Assembly (NCBI GenBank): GCA_049324695.1
Contig: JBMOMJ010000054.1
Coordinates: 1-64,000, forward strand
DNA length: 64,000 nt
Source of the DNA: PMG-095 sp049324695
GTDB taxonomy: Bacteria > Myxococcota_A > Polyangia > Polyangiales > Polyangiaceae
Direction: 5' to 3'
A model generated the notes under the pieces. That model saw only the letters and a program-made list of their open reading frames with translations, had not been told where the DNA came from and did not search any database. Positions 58,952 through 64,000 of the stretch are shown here, piece by piece; within the stretch, counting starts at the first letter, position 1, and every line of letters starts with the position of its first letter. Position numbers and translations under genes: made by a program.

Positions 58952-59578
58952 TCACTCTTTGCCGAGCGCGCGTAGAATGCGCTCAGTGATCTCTTGGGGT
59001 GTTCCCACTCCGTGCACCTGACAGAGCAGGTTCAAGTCCGCGTAGTGCGGGCTCAGCGCGGCGGTCATCGCGTCGTACTCGTCGAGCCGCTTTTTGACCG
59101 TCTCCTCCTGGTCGTCGGCCCGGTGTTCGAGCTCGGCGTCTGGGGGGGGTGGGTTATACTTCAGGTGGTAGATCTGTCCAGTCCGTTTGTCCGTCCGGCG
59201 CAGGGTCGCCCGCTCCACCAGTTGATTGCGCGGGACGTCGATTTGGACGACGTTGTTCAGGCGCAGACCCTTTTCGGCGAGCATCGCGTCGAGGGCTTCA
59301 GCCTGAGCGACTGTTCGGGGGAATCCGTCCAGAATGAAACCCTCGGTGGCGTCCGGCAGCGAAATGCGCTCGGCGACCAAGCCGATCACGACGCTGTCCG
59401 GCACCAACAGGCCCTGCTTCATGAACTTCTCGGCTTCCTTGCCGAGGGGCGTGCCGGCTTTGAGCGCCGCACGCAGCATGTCGCCGGTGGAAATTTTGGG
59501 AACGCCGAGCTTCTCAGACAAGAAGGCGGCTTGGGTGCCTTTGCCGCTAGCGGGTGCGCCGAGCAGAACGAGTCTCAC
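58952..59578 (-). CDS. adk: Adenylate kinase
   Basis: A 208-residue adenylate kinase. GTG 59578, with CGGAGG five bases ahead and overlapping the secY stop by 4 bp, is the start; the frame extends far upstream inside secY but is not real there. P-loop GAPASGKGTQ at residues 7-16, GDMLRAAL, FILDGFPRTVAQAEALD, LID region RATLRRTDKRTGQIYHLKYNPP. The LID lacks the four-cysteine zinc site. Balances ATP + AMP with 2 ADP. Confidence 0.95.
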   Translation of the reverse strand: MRLVLLGAPASGKGTQAAFLSEKLGVPKISTGDMLRAALKAGTPLGKEAEKFMKQGLLVPDSVVIGLVAERISLPDATEGFILDGFPRTVAQAEALDAMLAEKGLRLNNVVQIDVPRNQLVERATLRRTDKRTGQIYHLKYNPPPPDAELEHRADDQEETVKKRLDEYDAMTAALSPHYADLNLLCQVHGVGTPQEITERILRALGKE

Positions 59579-60930
59579 GTGGTCCTCCGCCCGCTCAGGC
59601 GGGTCATGCGCGGGCCGGTAAGCCCTTCGTAGCTGCGCGTGATGAGGTGCGCTTCGATCTGGTTGACGGTCTCGAGCGCAACGCCCACGACAATCATCAA
59701 GCTCGTGCCACCGAATTGGAACGGAATGCGCATCGACATCGCAATCACCGAGGGGACTACGCAAATCGCTGCGACGTAAATCGAGCCGGCAACCGTGAGC
59801 CGCGACAGCACGCCGTCGATGTATTCGGCGGTTTGCTTACCGGGACGAATGCCGGGAATGTTGGCCTGCTGCTTCTTCAGGTTCTCCGCGACGTCGACCG
59901 GCTGAAACGTGACCGACGTGTAGAAGAAGGAGAAGAAGATGCAAAGCATCGCGAACATCAACTGGAAGACCCAGTCGCCGCGATTCAAGACCGCGCTGAG
60001 CGCCTGCATGCCGGGGATGTTGAAGCCAGCCAGAGTGGCCGGGAACATCAGCAAGCTCGAAGCGAAGATGGCCGGAATCATGCTGGCCATGTTCACCTTG
60101 AGCGGCAGATGCGCGCGCTGCTCGCCATAGACGTGAGCGCGTTGAGCACCGTACATCTGCCGGCCCACTTGCCGGCGCGAGTACTGAATGGGGATGCGGC
60201 GATGCGCGCGCTCGAAGAACACGACGCACGCGATGCTGAGCACCACCACTGCGCCCAACAAGGTGAGCGTCAGCGGTTGAATGTCGCCCTGATGACCTTG
60301 CCAGTAGCTGGTGATGCCGCTGGGAATGCCGCTCACGATGCTGGCGAAGATGATCATCGACGTGCCGTTGCCGATGCCACGCTCCGTCGCCTGCTCGCCG
60401 AGCCACATCAAGAGGCCGGTGCCGGTCGTGAGCGTGATGATCGTCATCAGGCGAAAACCCCAACCGGGATCGCCGACGACGTCACCAAAGCGACCACCAC
60501 CCATGTCGGAGTTGTTCATGCCTTCGAGCATCATCGCGACGCCGAAGGACTGGAACACGCTGAGCACGATGGTGCCGTAACGGGTCCACTGCTCGATGCG
60601 ACGCCGGCCGGCTTCGCCTTCCTTACGCATCTCTTCGACCTGCTTACTAACCAGGCCGAGGAGCTGGAAGATGATGCTGGCCGACACGTACGGCATGATG
60701 CCGAGCGCGAAGATGGAAAGGTTCTGAAGCGCGCCGCCCGAAAACAGGTTGATGAAGCCGAGCAGACCGCCCTGCGTCTTCACGATGTTGCGCATCACCG
60801 AGCGGTCGACGCCCGGAGTCGTGATGAACACACCGATGCGATAGATCGCGACGACGCCAAGCGTGAATAGGATGCGTTGCCGGAGCTCCGGCACCTTCCC
60901 GATGTTGGAGAAGCCCTGGAAAACCGCCAT
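59575..60930 (-). CDS. secY: Protein translocase subunit SecY
   Basis: A 451-residue SecY with ten membrane helices. ATG 60930 (MAVFQGFSNIGKVPELRQRI) is the family start. Signatures: LFSGGALQNLSIFALGIMPY, ERGIGNGTSMIIFASIV, RRIPIQYSRR, and PLKVNMASMIPAIFASSL, with plug and pore-ring residues in place. Channel for Sec-dependent export. adk is translationally coupled to it. Confidence 0.97.
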   Translation of the reverse strand: MAVFQGFSNIGKVPELRQRILFTLGVVAIYRIGVFITTPGVDRSVMRNIVKTQGGLLGFINLFSGGALQNLSIFALGIMPYVSASIIFQLLGLVSKQVEEMRKEGEAGRRRIEQWTRYGTIVLSVFQSFGVAMMLEGMNNSDMGGGRFGDVVGDPGWGFRLMTIITLTTGTGLLMWLGEQATERGIGNGTSMIIFASIVSGIPSGITSYWQGHQGDIQPLTLTLLGAVVVLSIACVVFFERAHRRIPIQYSRRQVGRQMYGAQRAHVYGEQRAHLPLKVNMASMIPAIFASSLLMFPATLAGFNIPGMQALSAVLNRGDWVFQLMFAMLCIFFSFFYTSVTFQPVDVAENLKKQQANIPGIRPGKQTAEYIDGVLSRLTVAGSIYVAAICVVPSVIAMSMRIPFQFGGTSLMIVVGVALETVNQIEAHLITRSYEGLTGPRMTRLSGRRTT

Positions 60931-60958
60931 CCTATGCTCGACTTGCCCTCGGAAAAGC

Positions 60959-61447
60959 TCAGCCCGCAGCGGGAGCTTCGGCAGCTTCCGGCACGACCTT
61001 GACGACGACCACCGAGCCGCCGGCTTTTTCGATCTTTTCCTGGGCAGATTTGCTGAAGCCGTGCGCGTGCACAACTAGCTTCTTGGTGAGGTCACCCTCG
61101 CCCAAAACCTTGATGCGCACGTCGCGGCCTTGAACCAGCCGCGCTTCACGCAGGGCCGCCTCGTCGACGGTGCTGCCGGCCGCAAAGCCTTCCAGATCGG
61201 CCACGTTGATGGCAACGGTGTGAATCGGGAAGGGCACGCGGAAGCCGCGCTTGGGCAGGCGGCGCTGGAGCGGAGTCTGACCGCCCTGGAAGTGCAGCTT
61301 GCCGAAGTCGCCGCCGTGGCGAGCCTTCTGGCCTTTTTGGCCCTTGCCGCAGGTCTTGCCCAGACCCGAGCCGATGCCGCGCCCGAGACGCTTCTCGTTG
61401 TGGCGCGCGCCTTCTGGCGGGTTGAGCCGCGAGAGAACGGAACTCAT
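60959..61447 (-). CDS. rplO: 50S ribosomal protein L15
   Basis: A 162-residue L15: LSRLNPPEGARHNEKRLGRG, GSGLGKTCGKGQKGQKARHGG, FQGGQTPLQRRLPKRGFR; the C-terminal domain has VLGEGDLTKKLVVHAHGFS and ends in an Ala/Glu tail. ATG overlaps the rpmD stop (ATGA). Confidence 0.97.
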   Translation of the reverse strand: MSSVLSRLNPPEGARHNEKRLGRGIGSGLGKTCGKGQKGQKARHGGDFGKLHFQGGQTPLQRRLPKRGFRVPFPIHTVAINVADLEGFAAGSTVDEAALREARLVQGRDVRIKVLGEGDLTKKLVVHAHGFSKSAQEKIEKAGGSVVVVKVVPEAAEAPAAG

Positions 61448-61638
61448 GACTTCTTCTCCTCGACCTGAACGAGGTGCAGAACCTTCTTGATCATGCCGCG
61501 GAAGGAGGGCGTGTTATCCACGACCACCACCGAGCCCGGTCCGCGCAGACCGAGACCGCGCAGCACGCGACGCTGCGGGTGGGGGCGACCAATCTCGCTC
61601 ACCACCTGCTTGACCTCGAGACGAACCGCGGTGCTCAT
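61444..61638 (-). CDS. rpmD: 50S ribosomal protein L30
   Basis: A 64-residue L30 from ATG 61638, overlapping the rpsE stop by 4 bp; the longer frame upstream lies inside rpsE and is not used. RLEVKQVVSEIGRPHPQRRV, LRGLGLRGPGSVVVVDNTP and FRGMIKKVLHLVQVEE cover the ferredoxin-like fold. Confidence 0.95.
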   Translation of the reverse strand: MSTAVRLEVKQVVSEIGRPHPQRRVLRGLGLRGPGSVVVVDNTPSFRGMIKKVLHLVQVEEKKS

Positions 61639-62213
61639 CCTGCGCCTCCGGCGGCGTGAGTGCTCGCCACGATCGAAGCTGCGGTGCTGGCTTGAGCCGA
61701 AGCAGCCGCCACCGGGTAATCCGCGGCGACGTGCTCGATATCCTTGCCGCGAGCTTCTGCCACGCGCTCGGCCGACCGCAGCTTGCGCAGCGCTTCGACG
61801 GTCGCGTGAACGACGTTGTACTTGTTGGAGGAGCCGAGGCACTTGCTCAAGATGTCGTGGATGCCCGCCGACTCGACGACGGCGCGCACGGCACCACCAG
61901 CGATAACGCCGGTACCCGGAGCTGCCGGACGCAAGAGGACGCGGCCCGAGCCGAACTCGCCCGTCACGTCGTGCGGCACGGTCGCACCGACCATGGGCAC
62001 CTTGAACATGTTCTTGCGAGCCTGATCGTTGCCCTTGCGAATCGCCTCGGGGACCTCGTTGGCCTTGCCGAGACCTACGCCGACGTGACCGGCTTCGTCA
62101 CCAACCACGACCAGCGCGGAGAAGCTGAAGCGACGCCCGCCCTTCACGACCTTGGCGACGCGGTTGATGTGAATGACGCGCTCTTTGAGCTTCTCGTCGT
62201 CGATGTGTTCCAT
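61635..62213 (-). CDS. rpsE: 30S ribosomal protein S5
   Basis: A 192-residue S5. ATG 62213 begins EHIDDEKLKERVIHINRVAK; upstream frame is antisense to nothing but lies in rplR sequence and is ignored. Core KVVKGGRRFSFSALVVVGD, GVGLGKANEVPEAIRKG, VRAVVESAGIHDILSKCLGS. The C-terminal Ala/Ser-rich extension (~25 residues) is typical of the group. Confidence 0.97.
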   Translation of the reverse strand: MEHIDDEKLKERVIHINRVAKVVKGGRRFSFSALVVVGDEAGHVGVGLGKANEVPEAIRKGNDQARKNMFKVPMVGATVPHDVTGEFGSGRVLLRPAAPGTGVIAGGAVRAVVESAGIHDILSKCLGSSNKYNVVHATVEALRKLRSAERVAEARGKDIEHVAADYPVAAASAQASTAASIVASTHAAGGAG

Positions 62214-62224
62214 GCGCTTGGTCC

Positions 62225-62584
62225 TTAGAACTGGAGGCCAGCTTCGCGAGCCGCTTCTGCGAGCGCCTTGACGCGCCCGTGATAGAGATAGCCGTTGCGG
62301 TCGAACACGACCTTTTCGATGTTCTTCGCCAGGCACATCTTGGCGATGAGCGCGCCCACCTTGCGAGCGGCGTCACTCTTGTTGTCCTCGCCCAGCGTGC
62401 CCTTCAGGTCGCGCGAGAGCGTGGAGGCCAACGCCAAAGTGCGGCCCTCGGTGTCGAGCACGACCTGAGCGTAGATGTGGCGGCCCGAGCGGAACACGGA
62501 GAGGCGCGGACGCTCCTCGGTCCCGGTGATCCGGCTGCGAATGCGGAGCTTGCGGCGCTCCCGACCTTCAAGCTTTACACCCAT
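62225..62584 (-). CDS. rplR: 50S ribosomal protein L18
   Basis: A 119-residue L18: RKLRIRSRITGTEERPRLSV, RSGRHIYAQVVLDTEGRTL, VGALIAKMCLAKNIEKVVFD and YHGRVKALAEAAREAGLQF. Binds 5S rRNA. 14 bp after rplF and 11 bp before rpsE. Confidence 0.97.
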   Translation of the reverse strand: MGVKLEGRERRKLRIRSRITGTEERPRLSVFRSGRHIYAQVVLDTEGRTLALASTLSRDLKGTLGEDNKSDAARKVGALIAKMCLAKNIEKVVFDRNGYLYHGRVKALAEAAREAGLQF

Positions 62585-62598
62585 GTTCGAAGCTCCGA

Positions 62599-63186
62599 CT
62601 ACTTGCCCTTGCCCTTGGCGGCCTTACCGGCCTTGCGACGAATGTTCTCTCCGCGGTAGCGGATGCCTTTGCCGCCGTACGGCTCTGGCGGGCGAATGCC
62701 GCGAATCGTGGCGGCAACCTGGCCGAGCGTAGCCTTATCGGCCGAGCTCAAGACCAGCATCGTGCCCTTGGAATCGGGCGGCACGTTGCCGGTGACACCC
62801 GGGGGCAGCTGGATCGACGTCGGGTGCGAAAGACCAACAGTCAGCGTGACCACCGTGCCCTTCACCTCGCAGCGATAGCCGGTGCCGACCAGCTCGAGCT
62901 GACGCTCGTAACCTTCGGCGGCGCCTTTCACGCGGCTCGCAATGAGCGCGCGCGCGAGGCCTTGCAGACGTGCACCGTCGCGGCCCGTCGCAGAAGACTC
63001 GACGAGCAGCTTCTCGCCGTCCTTCTTGCAGACGACCTGCGGCGGAAGGTCGAGCGAGAGCTTGCCCTTCGGGCCCTGAATCTCGATGCGCGAGCCGGCG
63101 ATGTTCGCATTGACGCCCTTCGGCAGCGCCACAGGGCGCTTACCGACGCGCGACAAACGCTTCGGCTCAGTTTGCGGCGTAGACAT
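62599..63186 (-). CDS. rplF: 50S ribosomal protein L6
   Basis: A 195-residue L6; ATG 63186 shares a base with the rpsH stop (TGATG), so it is coupled. LSRVGKRPVALPKGVNANIA, IEIQGPKGKLSLDLPP, YERQLELVGTGYRCEVKG and the family end KGIRYRGENIRRKAGKAAK. Confidence 0.97.
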   Translation of the reverse strand: MSTPQTEPKRLSRVGKRPVALPKGVNANIAGSRIEIQGPKGKLSLDLPPQVVCKKDGEKLLVESSATGRDGARLQGLARALIASRVKGAAEGYERQLELVGTGYRCEVKGTVVTLTVGLSHPTSIQLPPGVTGNVPPDSKGTMLVLSSADKATLGQVAATIRGIRPPEPYGGKGIRYRGENIRRKAGKAAKGKGK

Positions 63187-63590
63187 CACCAAACCTCACA
63201 CAGAAGTTCGCCGCCGAGCTTGCGCTGACGCGCTTCACGGTCGGTCATGAGCCCGTGCGACGTGCTCAGGATCGAAACCCCGAGGCCCGACAGCACGCGC
63301 GGAATCTGGTCGTGGCGCACGTACACGCGGCGGCCCGGGCGAGACACGCGGCGCATGCCTTCGAACGCGCTGTGACGCTCCTTGTACTTGAGCACGATCG
63401 TGAGCGTCTGACGCTTCTGGGGGCCCCACTCCTCTTGGCGCACGTCGGCGACGTAGCCTTCGGCCTTGAGCAGCTCCGCGATGCCGCGCTTCAACTTGCT
63501 CGCGGGCAAGCGGGTGAGTTCATGACGGGCCAGCGACGCGTTGCGGATGCGCGCCAGCATGTCCGAGACGGGATCGTTGACGGTAGCCAT
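63186..63590 (-). CDS. rpsH: 30S ribosomal protein S8
   Basis: A 134-residue S8 from ATG 63590, sharing a base with the rpsN stop. DPVSDMLARIRNASLARHEL, LKRGIAELLKAEGYVADVR, RVSRPGRRVYVRHDQIPRV, GVSILSTSHGLMTDREAR, GELLCEVW at the end as in other S8 proteins. In E. coli it represses the spc operon. Confidence 0.97.
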   Translation of the reverse strand: MATVNDPVSDMLARIRNASLARHELTRLPASKLKRGIAELLKAEGYVADVRQEEWGPQKRQTLTIVLKYKERHSAFEGMRRVSRPGRRVYVRHDQIPRVLSGLGVSILSTSHGLMTDREARQRKLGGELLCEVW

Positions 63591-63775
63591 CACCAGCTCG
63601 CTTTCGTAACACCTGGCAGCTCACCCTTGAGCGCCAGGCCGCGGAAGCACAGACGGCACAAGCCGAAGTCGCGGTAGAAAGCGCGCGCGCGGCCACAGGT
63701 GCGGCAGCGGTTGACGATGCGGGTCGAGAACTTGGCTGGGCGGTTCAACTTCGCCCACTGAGAAGCGCGTGCCAT
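63590..63775 (-). CDS. rpsN: 30S ribosomal protein S14, zinc-binding type
   Basis: A 61-residue S14 of the short zinc-binding kind: NRCRTCGRARAFYRDFGLCRLCFRG carries the two C-x2-C pairs (positions 24-27 and 40-43, read in parts), ending LPGVTKASW. Coupled to rpsH through TGATG and 5 bp after rplE. Confidence 0.96.
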   Translation of the reverse strand: MARASQWAKLNRPAKFSTRIVNRCRTCGRARAFYRDFGLCRLCFRGLALKGELPGVTKASW

Positions 63776-63780
63776 CTGAC

Positions 63781-64000
63781 TCAGCTCCTGAACGGCATGC
63801 CCAACGACCCGAGGAGCTCTTTGGCTTCCTCGTCGGTCTCGGCGCTGGTTACGAAGGTAATGTTCATGCCCTTGACCTTGTCGACCTTGTCGAAATCGAT
63901 CTCGGGGAAAACGATCTGCTCTTTGAGGCCGAGCGTGTAGTTGCCGGCTCCATCGAAGCCGCGCGGGCTGGTTCCGCGGAAGTCGCGCACGCGGGGCAAC
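63781..64000 (-). CDS. rplE: 50S ribosomal protein L5 (C-terminal part, cut by window edge)
   Basis: The last ~73 residues of L5, reading in from the right edge: VRDFRGTSPRGFDGAGNYT, LGLKEQIVFPEIDFDKVD and MNITFVTSAETDEEAKELL, with GMPFR at the end. These match the conserved end of L5, a 5S rRNA binding protein. The start lies beyond the window. Confidence 0.96.
   Translation of the reverse strand, partial: LPRVRDFRGTSPRGFDGAGNYTLGLKEQIVFPEIDFDKVDKVKGMNITFVTSAETDEEAKELLGSLGMPFRS

Noticed and set aside
59554..60870. 438-codon plus-strand open frame
   Set aside because: Antisense to secY; composition (many His, Asp, Arg) is that of a shadow frame of a membrane protein.

Overview
The window looks like a high-GC Myxococcota (myxobacterial, Polyangia-like) chromosome. 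Evidence: many Gly/Ser/Ala-rich lipoproteins with lipoboxes, a Cys + membrane helix + Arg-rich C-terminus of the MYXO-CTERM type on a MopE-like protein, DUF1592/DUF1552 proteins, many ECF/FecR-type operons, and a standard spc/alpha ribosomal cluster with zinc-binding ('C+') forms of S14, S4 and L36. No tRNA, rRNA or CRISPR array was recognised.

Region 1 (1-28.9 kb) is an accessory island around a type VI secretion spike locus on the minus strand: VgrG (26118->23923), a DUF6484/gp5-like small protein, a TPR adaptor/chaperone candidate, and a 1628-residue PAAR-Rhs effector. The Rhs C-terminus carries HAE and CCPNC motifs typical of YwqJ-like deaminase toxins. Two tandemly duplicated 491-residue cytosolic proteins (immunity candidates) follow it. 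To the left lie remnants of a second such module: a second deaminase-like toxin tail cut off by an IS110 fragment, with two large cytosolic proteins downstream, and a 352-bp duplicate of the TPR/DUF6484 junction. Mobile elements fill the gaps: the IS110 fragment, a frameshifted IS3-family element, a TniA/TniB-like pair with a frameshift in a T5 run, and an intact-looking IS21-family element (10975-13595) with TG...CA ends and a 7-bp target duplication GCCGGTC. Also present are a DUF559 nuclease-like gene, a pentapeptide-repeat protein, an unrecognised three-gene cluster and decayed fragments. A dispersed double-hairpin element occurs three times here. Its inner stems differ between copies but stay paired, while the internal loops (TGCTC / TGCGCG) are constant. 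It is the most unusual signal in the window.

Region 2 (28.9-55 kb) encodes mostly cell-surface and secreted proteins: a vWA lipoprotein, a membrane protein with a phosphodiester-glycosidase (DUF2233) domain and a coupled 42-residue membrane peptide, an FHA protein, a YpfJ-like zinc metallopeptidase, and two ECF sigma operons. Operon one is sigma, TM/TPR partner and lipoprotein; operon two is sigma, FecR, exported protein and GH5-like lipoprotein. In both operons most junctions overlap. Then come two paralogous carboxypeptidase-regulatory-like lipoproteins, a large vWA-like lipoprotein, a DUF1592-DUF1552-MopE-like secreted cluster, a ParB-like protein and a GH43-CBM6 lipoprotein.

Region 3 (55.4-64 kb, minus strand) is the conserved spc/alpha cluster: rplE (partial), rpsN, rpsH, rplF, rplR, rpsE, rpmD, rplO, secY, adk, infA, rpmJ, rpsM, rpsK, rpsD, rpoA, rplQ. 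Translational coupling is extensive, map is absent between adk and infA, and infA has an unusual start.
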